From Streptococcus sp. NPS 308 (lineage in GTDB: Bacteria > Bacillota > Bacilli > Lactobacillales > Streptococcaceae), in the NCBI RefSeq assembly GCF_002355895.1, contig NZ_AP017652.1, forward strand, positions 777,001 to 841,000: a stretch of DNA of 64,000 nt, read 5' to 3'. Numbering within the stretch: the first letter of the stretch is position 1; each line of letters opens with the position of its first letter. Below, piece by piece: positions 45,289-57,106 of this stretch. The notes beneath the pieces are model-generated. The model saw only the letters and a program-made list of their open reading frames with translations. It ran no database searches and was not told the DNA's origin. The translations under genes and the position numbers were made by a program.

Positions 45289-45519
45289 ATGAGTAAAAAA
45301 GATAAGAAAATTGAAATTCAATTAACAGATGCAAAAGTGACCGTTGGAAAAGACAGTTATGAAGGTTACGTTTTGACGATTGGGAAAAAGGTTATTGGTG
45401 AAATTGCCGAATTAGATAACCAATTTGCCATCATAAAGAATGGAAATGTCGATAGTTTTTATAAAAAACTTGAAAAAGCTGTGGAAATTTTGATTGAAAA
45501 CTATAATTTGACAAAATAA
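45289..45519 (+). CDS. DUF2969 protein
   Basis: A 76-residue Lys-rich soluble protein (KKIEIQLTDAKVTVGKDSYEG ... KKLEKAVEILIENYNL) recognised as the DUF2969 family of lactobacilli and streptococci. Function unknown. AAGAGGTAAAG precedes the ATG. It lies between ilvE and the tRNA pair, a conserved place upstream of rpsA. Confidence 0.85.
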   Translation: MSKKDKKIEIQLTDAKVTVGKDSYEGYVLTIGKKVIGEIAELDNQFAIIKNGNVDSFYKKLEKAVEILIENYNLTK

Positions 45520-45545
45520 TACTTGTTTTATTGAAAATTTCATGA

Positions 45546-45551
45546 TATAAT
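45546..45551 (+). promoter_or_regulatory. -10 box of the tRNA-Tyr/tRNA-Gln unit
   Basis: TGATATAAT (TATAAT 45546-45551) is 17 bp before the mature tRNA-Tyr 5' end. TTGAAA lies about 16 bp upstream of it. Confidence 0.7.
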
Positions 45552-45568
45552 AGTTCTCGTTAAACATT

Positions 45569-45649
45569 GGAGAGATAGCGAAGAGGCTAAACGCGGCGGA
45601 CTGTAAATCCGCTCCTTCGGGTTCGGGGGTTCGAATCCCTCTCTCTCCA
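45569..45649 (+). tRNA. tRNA-Tyr (GTA)
   Basis: 81-nt tRNA with a long variable arm. Acceptor stem GGAGAGA / TCTCTCC with discriminator A, anticodon GTA at 45603-45605, T-loop GGTTCGAATCC. CCA is not encoded. Confidence 0.96.
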
Positions 45650-45657
45650 TTTATCAA

Positions 45658-45729
45658 TGGGGTATAGCCAAGCGGTAAGGCAAGGGACTTTGACTCCCTC
45701 ATGCGTTGGTTCGAATCCAGCTACCCCAG
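45658..45729 (+). tRNA. tRNA-Gln (TTG)
   Basis: 72-nt tRNA. Acceptor TGGGGTA / TACCCCA, discriminator G, anticodon loop CTTTGAC with anticodon TTG at 45690-45692, T-loop GGTTCGAATCC. It starts 8 nt after tRNA-Tyr and shares its transcript. CCA is not encoded. Confidence 0.96.
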
Positions 45730-45891
45730 TTCTTAGGTAATAAATTCAAGATAAAAAGAAAATATCTTAGGGTATTTTATTTTTATAATTGAAAGACGTG
45801 AACGATATGAACATGTCCTTGCGGGTGCTTAGGAAAAAAATTATAAGTATGTCAAGTTTAGAAAAAACTTGATTGTTGGAGGATTTTTTAG
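45730..45891 (+). promoter_or_regulatory. Leader region of rpsA with stem-loop
   Basis: 162 bp between tRNA-Gln and rpsA. A stem TCAAGTT / AACTTGA (about 45851-45872) lies directly before the GGAGGA ribosome site and could modulate S1 synthesis. No clear consensus promoter is seen, so readthrough from the tRNAs is possible. Confidence 0.45.
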
Positions 45892-47094
45892 ATGAACGAA
45901 TTTGAAGATTTGCTAAATAGCGTTAGCCAAGTTGAGCCTGGTGATGTTGTTAGTGCTGAAGTATTGACAGTTGATGCGACTCAAGCTAACGTTGCAATCT
46001 CTGGGACTGGTGTTGAAGGTGTCTTGACTCTTCGCGAATTGACAAACGATCGCGATGCAGATATCAATGACTTTGTTAAAGTAGGAGAAGTATTGGATGT
46101 TCTTGTACTTCGTCAAGTAGTTGGTAAAGATACTGATACAGTTACATACCTTGTATCTAAAAAACGCCTTGAAGCTCGCAAAGCATGGGACAAACTTGTA
46201 GGACGCGAAGAAGAAGTTGTTACTGTTAAAGGAACTCGTGCCGTTAAAGGTGGACTTTCAGTAGAATTTGAAGGCGTACGTGGATTTATCCCAGCTTCAA
46301 TGTTGGACACTCGTTTCGTACGTAACACTGAGCGTTTCGTAGGTCAAGAATTTGATGCTAAAATCAAAGAAGTTGACGCTAAAGAAAACCGCTTCATCCT
46401 TTCACGTCGTGAAGTTGTTGAAGCAGCTACTGCAGCAGCTCGTGCTGAAGTATTCGGTAAATTGGCTGTTGGTGATGTAGTAACTGGTAAAGTTGCTCGT
46501 ATCACAAGCTTCGGTGCTTTCATCGACCTTGGTGGTGTTGATGGATTGGTTCACTTGACTGAATTGTCACACGAACGTAACGTTTCACCTAAATCAGTTG
46601 TAACTGTTGGTGAAGAAATCGAAGTGAAGATCCTTGATCTTAACGAAGAAGAAGGACGCGTTTCACTTTCACTTAAAGCAACAACACCTGGACCATGGGA
46701 TGGCGTTGAGCAAAAATTGGCTAAAGGTGATGTAGTAGAAGGAACAGTTAAACGTTTGACTGACTTCGGTGCATTTGTTGAAGTATTGCCAGGTATCGAT
46801 GGACTTGTTCACGTATCACAAATTTCACACAAACGTATCGAAAATCCAAAAGAAGCTCTTACTGTTGGTCAAGAAGTTACTGTTAAAGTCCTTGATGTTA
46901 ACGCTGACGCAGAACGTGTATCACTTTCTATCAAAGCTCTTGAAGAACGTCCAGCTCAAGAAGAAGGACAAAAAGAAGAGAAACGCGCTGCTCGTCCACG
47001 TCGTCCAAAACGTCAAGAAAAACGTGATTTCGAACTTCCAGAAACACAAACAGGATTCTCAATGGCTGACTTGTTCGGTGATATCGAACTTTAA
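45892..47094 (+). CDS. rpsA: 30S ribosomal protein S1
   Basis: A 400-residue protein with four S1 RNA-binding domains (about 15-85, 100-167, 187-255, 272-341). Blades repeat the pattern GxVxRITSFGAFIDLGGVDG and LVHxSxIS. A basic, disordered tail follows. Four rather than six domains is the usual low-GC Gram-positive form. It binds mRNA and helps initiation. Codon use is highly biased. Confidence 0.96.
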   Translation: MNEFEDLLNSVSQVEPGDVVSAEVLTVDATQANVAISGTGVEGVLTLRELTNDRDADINDFVKVGEVLDVLVLRQVVGKDTDTVTYLVSKKRLEARKAWDKLVGREEEVVTVKGTRAVKGGLSVEFEGVRGFIPASMLDTRFVRNTERFVGQEFDAKIKEVDAKENRFILSRREVVEAATAAARAEVFGKLAVGDVVTGKVARITSFGAFIDLGGVDGLVHLTELSHERNVSPKSVVTVGEEIEVKILDLNEEEGRVSLSLKATTPGPWDGVEQKLAKGDVVEGTVKRLTDFGAFVEVLPGIDGLVHVSQISHKRIENPKEALTVGQEVTVKVLDVNADAERVSLSIKALEERPAQEEGQKEEKRAARPRRPKRQEKRDFELPETQTGFSMADLFGDIEL

Positions 47095-47110
47095 TCAAAT
47101 TGATAATCGC

Positions 47111-47143
47111 AAAATCCTTTGTTTAAAACAAGGGATTTTTCTT
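47111..47143 (+). terminator. Terminator after rpsA
   Basis: Stem AAATCCTTTGTTT / AACAAGGGATTTTT with one mismatch, T5. Confidence 0.85.
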
Positions 47144-47161
47144 TTGTCTCTTTCTCATTTT

Positions 47162-47176
47162 TGATATAATAGTTCT
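47162..47176 (+). promoter_or_regulatory. Extended -10 promoter 6 nt before msrC ATG
   Basis: TGATATAAT with TATAAT at 47165-47170, AGTTCT, then ATG at 47177. No Shine-Dalgarno. Predicts a leaderless msrC-dnaX message. Confidence 0.75.
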
Positions 47177-47674
47177 ATGTTAGATTCAGAAAAACAATCA
47201 CAATATCAATTGTTAAATGAGGAACTCTCTTACTTACTAGAAGGTGAGACCAATGTTCTTGCCAATCTTTCAAATGCTAGTGCCCTCCTAAAATCTCGCT
47301 TCCCCAATACTGTATTTTCAGGTTTTTATCTGTTTGATGGTAGCGAGTTGATTTTAGGGCCTTTTCAGGGTGGTGTTTCTTGTATTCGCATTCCGCTTGG
47401 AAAAGGCGTGTGTGGAGAAGCTGCTGAGTTTCAAGAGACTGTTTTAGTTGGCGATGTGACCACCTATCCAAACTACATTTCTTGTGATAGTATGGCCAAG
47501 AGTGAAATCGTGGTTCCCATGCTCAAGAATGGTCAATTGCTGGGTGTCTTAGACCTGGATTCTTCACTTATTGATGATTACAATGCCATTGACCGTGATT
47601 ACTTGGAACAATTTGTCGCTATTTTGCTTGAGAAGACAGAATGGGACTTTACGATGTTTGAGGAGAAAGCCTAA
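47177..47674 (+). CDS. msrC: Free methionine-(R)-sulfoxide reductase (GAF domain)
   Basis: A 165-residue GAF-fold enzyme. The three conserved Cys of fRMsr are present at 69, 79 and 103 ([21 protein letters not shown]). It reduces the R form of free methionine sulfoxide. Its stop shares one base with the dnaX ATG (TAATG), so it is coupled to dnaX. The start probably lies at the very 5' end of the mRNA. Confidence 0.92.
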   Translation: MLDSEKQSQYQLLNEELSYLLEGETNVLANLSNASALLKSRFPNTVFSGFYLFDGSELILGPFQGGVSCIRIPLGKGVCGEAAEFQETVLVGDVTTYPNYISCDSMAKSEIVVPMLKNGQLLGVLDLDSSLIDDYNAIDRDYLEQFVAILLEKTEWDFTMFEEKA

Positions 47675-49332
47675 TGTATCAAGCACTTTATCGAAAATAT
47701 AGAAGCCAAACTTTTTCACAATTAGTCGGACAAGAGGTTGTGGCAAAAACTCTAAGACAAGCTGTTGAGCAGGAAAAAATTAGTCACGCTTATCTTTTCT
47801 CAGGTCCTCGTGGAACTGGTAAAACCAGTGTAGCCAAGATTTTTGCCAAGGCAATGAACTGTCCGAACCAAGTGGACGGGGAACCATGCAATAACTGCTA
47901 TATTTGTCAGGCTGTGACAGAAGGTAGCTTAGAAGATGTTATCGAAATGGATGCGGCTTCGAATAACGGAGTTGATGAAATCCGAGAAATTCGTGATAAA
48001 TCCACCTATGCTCCTAGTTTGGCTCGTTATAAGGTCTACATTATTGACGAGGTTCATATGCTGTCTACGGGAGCCTTCAATGCGCTTTTGAAGACTCTTG
48101 AGGAGCCAACTCAGAATGTTGTCTTTATCTTAGCGACCACCGAATTGCATAAGATTCCAGCAACTATTTTATCGCGTGTTCAACGTTTTGAGTTTAAATC
48201 GATTCGAACGCAAGATATTAAGGACCATATCCAAACTATTTTGTCAAAAGAGAATATCAGTTCTGAACCAGAGGCTGTGGAAATCATTGCTAGACGGGCT
48301 GAAGGTGGAATGCGGGATGCCTTGTCTATTCTGGATCAAGCCTTGAGTTTGACGCAAGGGAATGCTTTAACGACGGCTATTTCTGAGGAGATTACAGGCA
48401 CTATTAGTCTATCAGCTCTAGATGACTATGTGGCCGCCTTGGCCCAACAGGATGTCTCAAAAGCGCTCGATTCTTTGAATCTATTGTTTGAAAATGGCAA
48501 GAGCATGACACGTTTTGTGACGGATCTCTTGCAGTATTTGCGTGATCTACTGGTTGTTCAGACAGGTGGCGAAAATACTCATCATAGTCCAGTTTTTATG
48601 GACAATCTAGCTCTGTCTCAGGAAAGTCTCTTTGAAATGATTCGTCTAGCGACAGTGAGTTTAGCAGATATGAAGGCCAGTTTGCAACCTAAGATTTATG
48701 CTGAAATGATGACCATTCGTTTAGCGGAAATTAAGCCTGAATCTGCGGTTTCGGGAGCTGTTGAAAGTGAAATTTCTGCACTGAGACAGGAAGTCGCCCG
48801 TCTCAAACAAGAGCTTGCTAATGTAGGAACAGCTCCTAAACAAGTTGCCCCAGTCCCTAGTCGTCCAGCCACTTCCAAGACAGTCTATCGAGTGGATCGC
48901 AACAAAGTTCAGTCTATTCTGCAAGAAGCTGTTGAAAATCCTGATTTGGCACGACAAAACTTGATTCGCCTCCAGAATGCGTGGGGAGAAGTGATTGAAA
49001 GTTTAGCTGGACCAGATAAGGCTCTTCTCGTAGGTTCTCAACCAGTTGCGGCCAATGAACACCATGCTATTTTAGCCTTTGAGTCTAATTTTAATGCTGG
49101 TCAAACCATGAAACGGGATAACCTCAATACTATGTTTGGCAATATTCTCAGTCAGGCAGCTGGATTTTCACCTGAGATTCTGGCTATTTCTCTAGAGGAA
49201 TGGAAAGAGGTTCGAGCAGCATTTTCAGCTAAAAACAAGTCTCCTCAAGCTGACCAAGAGGTGGAAGAAGAGAGTCTGATTCCAGAAGGATTTGAATTTC
49301 TTGCTGATAAAGTCATGGTTGAAGAAGACTAA
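47674..49332 (+). CDS. dnaX: DNA polymerase III subunit gamma/tau
   Basis: A 552-residue clamp-loader subunit. Walker A FSGPRGTGKTSVAK, a zinc-finger Cys set (NCPN ... CNNCYICQ), Walker B YIIDEVHML and SRC-like sensor SRVQRFEF are all present in the first 180 residues. The C-terminal part (about 370-552) is the tau-like extension with an ending rich in acidic residues. It loads the sliding clamp. Coupled to msrC by TAATG. Confidence 0.96.
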   Translation: MYQALYRKYRSQTFSQLVGQEVVAKTLRQAVEQEKISHAYLFSGPRGTGKTSVAKIFAKAMNCPNQVDGEPCNNCYICQAVTEGSLEDVIEMDAASNNGVDEIREIRDKSTYAPSLARYKVYIIDEVHMLSTGAFNALLKTLEEPTQNVVFILATTELHKIPATILSRVQRFEFKSIRTQDIKDHIQTILSKENISSEPEAVEIIARRAEGGMRDALSILDQALSLTQGNALTTAISEEITGTISLSALDDYVAALAQQDVSKALDSLNLLFENGKSMTRFVTDLLQYLRDLLVVQTGGENTHHSPVFMDNLALSQESLFEMIRLATVSLADMKASLQPKIYAEMMTIRLAEIKPESAVSGAVESEISALRQEVARLKQELANVGTAPKQVAPVPSRPATSKTVYRVDRNKVQSILQEAVENPDLARQNLIRLQNAWGEVIESLAGPDKALLVGSQPVAANEHHAILAFESNFNAGQTMKRDNLNTMFGNILSQAAGFSPEILAISLEEWKEVRAAFSAKNKSPQADQEVEEESLIPEGFEFLADKVMVEED

Positions 49333-49344
49333 AAGTGGATTTCA

Positions 49345-49359
49345 TGATACAATAATCTT
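49345..49359 (+). promoter_or_regulatory. Extended -10 promoter 6 nt before the DUF3272 ATG
   Basis: TGATACAAT with TACAAT at 49348-49353, AATCTT, then ATG at 49360. No Shine-Dalgarno. Predicted leaderless. Confidence 0.7.
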
Positions 49360-49554
49360 ATGAATAGACAACAATTTATCATAATAGCGTTATTCACGGC
49401 AGCTGAGACTTATTTTTTCAATGAATCCTTGATGACTGGTCGATACGTTATGGCAGCTTTTTGGGCGATTTTACTCTTTCGAAACTTTAGGTTAAGTTAT
49501 GTGATAGGAAAAATTGTAGACGCTATTGATCAGCACCTAAACCGCAAGGATTAG
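49360..49554 (+). CDS. DUF3272 small membrane protein
   Basis: A 64-residue protein with two hydrophobic segments (FIIIALFTAAETYFF, VMAAFWAILLF) and a basic end. It fits the streptococcal DUF3272 family; function unknown. It sits between dnaX and the suf operon with its own promoter and terminator. Confidence 0.75.
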   Translation: MNRQQFIIIALFTAAETYFFNESLMTGRYVMAAFWAILLFRNFRLSYVIGKIVDAIDQHLNRKD

Positions 49555-49576
49555 CCCCCAGCTTCTAAACAAAATC

Positions 49577-49600
49577 AAAGCCTTTTAGGCTTTTTTTTGT
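49577..49600 (+). terminator. Terminator after DUF3272 gene
   Basis: AAAGCC-TTTT-GGCTTT hairpin (read as AAAGCCTTTTAGGCTTT) with T8. Confidence 0.85.
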
Positions 49601-49704
49601 TATACTAGTAGAGTATATTTATTGACCTTTTGTCCTATTTTTTAGGGATTGTAAGCAATTTCCTAAAGTATTGAGCAAAATGTTTGAAAAAGAAAGGAAC
49701 TATC

Positions 49705-50475
49705 ATGTCAGTATTAGAGATCAAAGATCTTCACGTTGAGATTGAAGGAAAAGAAATTTTGAAAGGAGTCAATCTGACTCTGAAAACAGGAGAAATCGCA
49801 GCTATCATGGGACCGAATGGGACTGGTAAATCAACTCTTTCTGCAGCTATCATGGGAAACCCTAACTATGAAGTCACAAAAGGTGAGGTCTTGTTTGATG
49901 GTGTAAATATCCTTGAGTTGGAAGTGGATGAGCGTGCGCGTATGGGACTTTTCCTTGCTATGCAATATCCATCAGAAATTCCTGGAATTACAAATGCTGA
50001 ATTTCTTCGTGCAGCTATGAATGCTGGTAAAGAAGATGACGAAAAAATTTCAGTTCGTGAGTTCATCACTAAACTAGACGAGAAAATGGAATTGCTCAAC
50101 ATGAAAGAAGAAATGGCAGAGCGTTACCTAAACGAAGGCTTCTCTGGTGGTGAGAAAAAACGCAATGAAATTCTTCAACTCTTGATGTTGGAACCAACTT
50201 TTGCCCTTTTGGATGAGATTGACTCAGGTCTTGATATTGATGCCCTTAAAGTTGTATCGAAAGGTGTGAATGCTATGCGTGGTGAAGGCTTTGGTGCCAT
50301 GATCATCACTCACTACCAACGTCTCTTGAACTACATCACACCAGACGTGGTACACGTGATGATGGAAGGTCGTGTTGTTCTTTCTGGTGGCCCAGAATTG
50401 GCTGCCCGTTTGGAACGTGAAGGATACGCAAAACTAGCTGAAGAACTTGGCTATGACTACAAGGAAGAATTGTAA
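49705..50475 (+). CDS. sufC: Fe-S cluster assembly ATPase SufC
   Basis: A 256-residue ABC-type ATPase with Walker A GPNGTGKST, signature FSGGEKKRNE and Walker B FALLDEIDSGLD, the SufC variant. It forms the SufBCD scaffold complex. First gene of sufCDSUB. Start at ATG 49705 (AAAGGAAC upstream); the seven-codon open extension is not conserved. Confidence 0.97.
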   Translation: MSVLEIKDLHVEIEGKEILKGVNLTLKTGEIAAIMGPNGTGKSTLSAAIMGNPNYEVTKGEVLFDGVNILELEVDERARMGLFLAMQYPSEIPGITNAEFLRAAMNAGKEDDEKISVREFITKLDEKMELLNMKEEMAERYLNEGFSGGEKKRNEILQLLMLEPTFALLDEIDSGLDIDALKVVSKGVNAMRGEGFGAMIITHYQRLLNYITPDVVHVMMEGRVVLSGGPELAARLEREGYAKLAEELGYDYKEEL

Positions 50476-50502
50476 TTCCCTCGTATCTTTTAGGAGAAGT
50501 AA

Positions 50503-53429
<2,927 letters not shown>

Positions 53430-53464
53430 GAAACATAGAAATATATAATGAAAGAAAGGATATT

Positions 53465-54877
53465 ATGGCTGAAGAAAGAGTAGAACCAAAACCAATTGAC
53501 CTTGGTGAATATAAATTTGGTTTCCATGATGATGTAGAGCCTGTCCTATCGACAGGAAAAGGACTCAACGAAGGTGTTATTCGTGAATTATCTGCTGCCA
53601 AGGGTGAGCCTGAGTGGATGTTAGAATTTCGATTGAAATCTTACGAAACCTTTAAGAAAATGCCCATGCAAACTTGGGGAGCAGACTTGTCAGAGATTGA
53701 CTTTGATGATTTGATCTACTACCAAAAACCATCTGACAAACCAGCCCGTTCTTGGGATGACGTTCCTGAAAAAATCAAAGAAACCTTTGAACGGATCGGG
53801 ATTCCTGAAGCTGAGCGTGCCTATCTAGCTGGAGCTTCTGCCCAGTATGAGTCAGAAGTAGTTTACCATAACATGAAGAAAGAATTTGAGAAGTTAGGTA
53901 TCATCTTTACAGATACAGATTCTGCCCTCAAGGAATACCCAGACTTGTTTAAGCAATACTTTGCGAAGTTAGTACCGCCGACAGATAACAAGTTAGCAGC
54001 CCTTAACTCAGCAGTATGGTCTGGTGGAACCTTTATCTACGTACCGAAAGGGGTCAAGGTAGACATTCCGCTTCAAACTTACTTCCGTATCAACAACGAA
54101 AATACTGGTCAGTTTGAACGTACCTTGATTATTGTCGATGAGGGAGCAAGTGTCCACTACGTAGAAGGATGTACTGCGCCAACATATTCAAGCAACAGCT
54201 TGCATGCGGCTATCGTAGAAATCTTTGCTTTGGATGGAGCTTACATGCGCTACACAACTATCCAAAACTGGTCTGATAACGTCTATAACTTAGTTACAAA
54301 ACGTGCTAAGGCACAAAAAGATGCTACTGTTGAGTGGATTGATGGGAACTTGGGTGCCAAAACGACTATGAAATATCCATCTGTTTACCTTGATGGAGAA
54401 GGAGCGCGTGGGACCATGCTTTCGATTGCCTTTGCCAATGCAGGGCAACACCAAGATACTGGTGCTAAGATGATCCACAATGCTCCACATACGAGCTCGT
54501 CTATTGTCTCTAAATCAATCGCTAAAGGTGGAGGAAAGGTTGACTACCGTGGACAAGTGACTTTCAACAAGAACTCTAAGAAATCTGTTTCTCACATCGA
54601 GTGTGATACCATTATCATGGATGACTTGTCAGCATCAGATACCATTCCATTTAATGAAATCCACAACTCGCAAGTTGCTCTGGAGCACGAAGCCAAGGTA
54701 TCTAAGATTTCAGAAGAACAACTCTACTACCTCATGAGCCGTGGTTTGTCAGAATCTGAGGCAACCGAGATGATTGTCATGGGATTTGTCGAACCTTTCA
54801 CAAAAGAACTTCCAATGGAATACGCTGTTGAGCTTAACCGCTTGATTAGCTATGAAATGGAAGGGTCAGTTGGATAA
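53465..54877 (+). CDS. sufB: Fe-S cluster assembly protein SufB
   Basis: A 470-residue SufBD-family scaffold subunit with [17 protein letters not shown] near the cluster site and the C-terminal [14 protein letters not shown]. It builds clusters on the SufBCD complex. Its last 75 bp (54803-54877) are repeated at 55481-55555 beyond the next gene, so the original 3' flank has been displaced. Confidence 0.97.
   Translation: MAEERVEPKPIDLGEYKFGFHDDVEPVLSTGKGLNEGVIRELSAAKGEPEWMLEFRLKSYETFKKMPMQTWGADLSEIDFDDLIYYQKPSDKPARSWDDVPEKIKETFERIGIPEAERAYLAGASAQYESEVVYHNMKKEFEKLGIIFTDTDSALKEYPDLFKQYFAKLVPPTDNKLAALNSAVWSGGTFIYVPKGVKVDIPLQTYFRINNENTGQFERTLIIVDEGASVHYVEGCTAPTYSSNSLHAAIVEIFALDGAYMRYTTIQNWSDNVYNLVTKRAKAQKDATVEWIDGNLGAKTTMKYPSVYLDGEGARGTMLSIAFANAGQHQDTGAKMIHNAPHTSSSIVSKSIAKGGGKVDYRGQVTFNKNSKKSVSHIECDTIIMDDLSASDTIPFNEIHNSQVALEHEAKVSKISEEQLYYLMSRGLSESEATEMIVMGFVEPFTKELPMEYAVELNRLISYEMEGSVG
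54803..54877 (+). repeat. 75-bp direct repeat, copy 1 (end of sufB)
   Basis: Matches 55481-55555 in 72 of 75 positions; all three differences are synonymous third-codon changes. The repeats bracket the hypothetical gene at 54896-55465. Confidence 0.95.
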
Positions 54878-54895
54878 AAGAAAACGGAGAAGCAA

Positions 54896-55465
54896 ATGGG
54901 ATTCTTAAAAAAATTATTTGGTAATGTTGAAAAAGCGAATAAAGGTGAAATTCCTGTCGAGGAAATTGTTCCACCATTTACAAATGATTTAGCTGAAGAA
55001 GCAGATGATTATTGGAGAGAAATGGAAGAGCTTCTTTTGATAAACGCTGTCAAGGCTGTTGGTGGTCCCGATGCCGTAGAGCGTGCTTTTGTTCTTACAA
55101 ATTTTAAGAAAAATCAAGAAACCTTTGAACTCTTTTATCAGGTAGATGGTCAATTACTTTCTTGGCGAGAGATGGACGCAAGTGTTGTTGATAAAATCAG
55201 CAATCAACTCCTTCCGCAAGCGGCAGAAGTAGCGCGTGCAGTAAATGAAAATTATGAAGAGGCAAATGTACCGGTAATCGACTACGCTATGCTTCAGTTT
55301 GAAACTGCAACCATGGCTTGGTTTGGACGGAAGCTTACAACAGCTTCACCAGAAGCACAACTGACTTTTGAAGAATTGGTATCTGGTTGGCGCGCTATTT
55401 TAGAACAAGAAGTTCCAAACCGTCCTTTAGATAGTGACCGTCCCTTCCCTTACTTTGAAGTTTAG
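54896..55465 (+). CDS. Hypothetical protein inserted behind sufB
   Basis: A 189-residue soluble acidic protein. It has a short amphipathic basic N-terminus (MGFLKKLFGNVEKANKG), then a mixed alpha/beta part (AVERAFVLTNFKKNQETFELFYQVDGQLLSWREMD) and an acidic C-terminal half with RPFPYFEV at the end. I do not recognise the family. The single-domain cytoplasmic style resembles small immunity or stress proteins, but that is only an impression. CGGAGAAG precedes the ATG. It lies between two copies of the sufB end, so it is an insertion into the operon 3' flank and would be cotranscribed with suf. Confidence 0.75.
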   Translation: MGFLKKLFGNVEKANKGEIPVEEIVPPFTNDLAEEADDYWREMEELLLINAVKAVGGPDAVERAFVLTNFKKNQETFELFYQVDGQLLSWREMDASVVDKISNQLLPQAAEVARAVNENYEEANVPVIDYAMLQFETATMAWFGRKLTTASPEAQLTFEELVSGWRAILEQEVPNRPLDSDRPFPYFEV

Positions 55466-55480
55466 AATTCCCAAATCCCC

Positions 55481-55555
55481 AAAGAACTTCCAATGGAATA
55501 CGCCGTTGAGCTAAACCGCTTGATTAGCTATGAAATGGAAGGGTCAGTTGGGTAA
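55481..55555 (+). pseudogene. 75-bp remnant of the sufB 3' end (direct repeat copy 2)
   Basis: Encodes [19 protein letters not shown] and the last residues of SufB followed by TAA, in frame, with no start. Three synonymous differences from the working copy. It is followed by the terminator that presumably belonged to the ancestral suf operon. Confidence 0.93.
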
Positions 55556-55565
55556 GAATATGCAG

Positions 55566-55601
55566 AATCTGAACAGGAAGTCTTCCTGTTCAGAATTTTT
55601 T
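55566..55601 (+). terminator. Terminator of the suf region
   Basis: Stem TCTGAACAGGAA / TTCCTGTTCAGA with a 3-nt loop and T7. Confidence 0.93.
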
Positions 55602-55681
55602 TCAAAAATGAACCTAATAAATATTCACAAAAATACTTTTATGTGGTAAAATAAAACAATTACATTTAGTGGAGATGAAGT

Positions 55682-57079
55682 ATGAATATTTTTAGAACCA
55701 AGGATGTTAGTCTGGGACGAACGGAAATGCGTCGCCATTTGAAATTATGGGATTTGATTTTACTAGGAATTGGTGCCATGGTAGGGACAGGGATTTTCAC
55801 CATTACAGGAACAGCAGCTGCTACATTAGCTGGTCCTTCACTAGTTGTTTCCATTGTAATTTCTGCTTTATGCGTTTCTTTATCAGCTCTCTTTTTTGCG
55901 GAATTTGCCTCTCGTGTGCCTGCAACAGGAGGTGCTTATAGTTACCTCTATGCAATCTTAGGAGAATTGCCAGCCTGGATTGCCGGTTGGTTGACCATCA
56001 TGGAATTCATGACGGCCATATCGGGTGTAGCGTCTGGCTGGGCAGCTTACTTTAAGGGCTTACTCAGTAATTATGGTATCTCCATGCCCCAAGCCTTAAA
56101 TGGCACTTTTAACCCCGAACAAGGCACCTATATCGATCTTTTACCTATTTTGGTGCTTGCTTTGGTAACAGGTGTAGTATTATTGAATTCCAAGGCAGCC
56201 TTGCGCTTTAATTCGCTTTTAGTGGTCTTGAAATTCTCTGCTCTAGCTTTGTTTATCCTAGTTGGGATTTGGCATATCAAACCTGAAAATTGGTCAAATT
56301 TTGCACCTTTTGGCTTTGGTCAGCTTTATGGCGGAAGTACTGGAATAATGGCAGGAGCTTCTTTGATGTTCTTTGGTTTTCTCGGTTTTGAATCGATTTC
56401 GATGGCAGTTGATGAAATTCAAAGTCCGCAAAAGAATGTTCCTCGAGGAATTGTCCTTTCTCTGTCAATCGTCACTATTCTCTATGCTTTGGTAACCTTA
56501 GTATTGACAGGGATTGTTCACTACAGTAAGCTCAATGTGGACGATGCAGTAGCATTTTCATTACGGAGTATTGGTATCGGCTGGGTGGCAAATTATGTTT
56601 CGCTTGTAGCCATTCTAACCTTGATTACTGTGTGTATTTCCATGACCTACGCCCTTTCTCGAATGATTTATAGCTTAGCACGTGATGGACTTTTGCCTCA
56701 AAGCTTCAAACAACTAAGCAAAAACAGCCGAGTTCCAAAGAATGCAACCATCTTAACAGGGATTGCTTCAGCCATTGCTGCGGGCATTTTCCCCTTGGCA
56801 AGCATTGCCGCCTTTCTAAATATCTGTACACTAGCCTATCTCATCTTACTTGCTTATGGCATTATCAAACTCAGAAAAGATAAGGGTATGCCAAAAGAAG
56901 GAGAGTTCAAAACTCCTTTAGTGCCGCTTTTGCCAATCCTTTCCATTCTTATCTGTCTTTCCTTTATGCTTCAGTATACCAAGGAAACATGGATTGCCTT
57001 TGGACTTGCTTTGTTGGTTGGACTAGTGATTTACTTTACTTATGGTTATCGTCATTCTACACTTTCTAAACAAAAATAA
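55682..57079 (+). CDS. APC-family amino acid permease
   Basis: A 465-residue permease with about twelve hydrophobic segments. The N-terminal GIGAMVGTGIFTITG is the substrate-binding helix of the cationic/neutral amino acid permease (CAT/YfnA-like) group, and FFAEFASRVPATGGAYSY is the next family motif. Substrate unknown. Monocistronic, between terminators. The Shine-Dalgarno is GGAGATG. Confidence 0.92.
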   Translation: MNIFRTKDVSLGRTEMRRHLKLWDLILLGIGAMVGTGIFTITGTAAATLAGPSLVVSIVISALCVSLSALFFAEFASRVPATGGAYSYLYAILGELPAWIAGWLTIMEFMTAISGVASGWAAYFKGLLSNYGISMPQALNGTFNPEQGTYIDLLPILVLALVTGVVLLNSKAALRFNSLLVVLKFSALALFILVGIWHIKPENWSNFAPFGFGQLYGGSTGIMAGASLMFFGFLGFESISMAVDEIQSPQKNVPRGIVLSLSIVTILYALVTLVLTGIVHYSKLNVDDAVAFSLRSIGIGWVANYVSLVAILTLITVCISMTYALSRMIYSLARDGLLPQSFKQLSKNSRVPKNATILTGIASAIAAGIFPLASIAAFLNICTLAYLILLAYGIIKLRKDKGMPKEGEFKTPLVPLLPILSILICLSFMLQYTKETWIAFGLALLVGLVIYFTYGYRHSTLSKQK

Positions 57080-57104
57080 AAGCTGGAATTTCCCAGCTTT
57101 TTTG
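57077..57104. terminator. Bidirectional terminator between permease and yitT genes
   Basis: AAAAGCTGGGAAATTCC-type stem (read AAAAGCTGGAATTTCCCAGC), T6, with the minus-strand stop at 57107. Confidence 0.85.
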
Positions 57105-57106
57105 TT

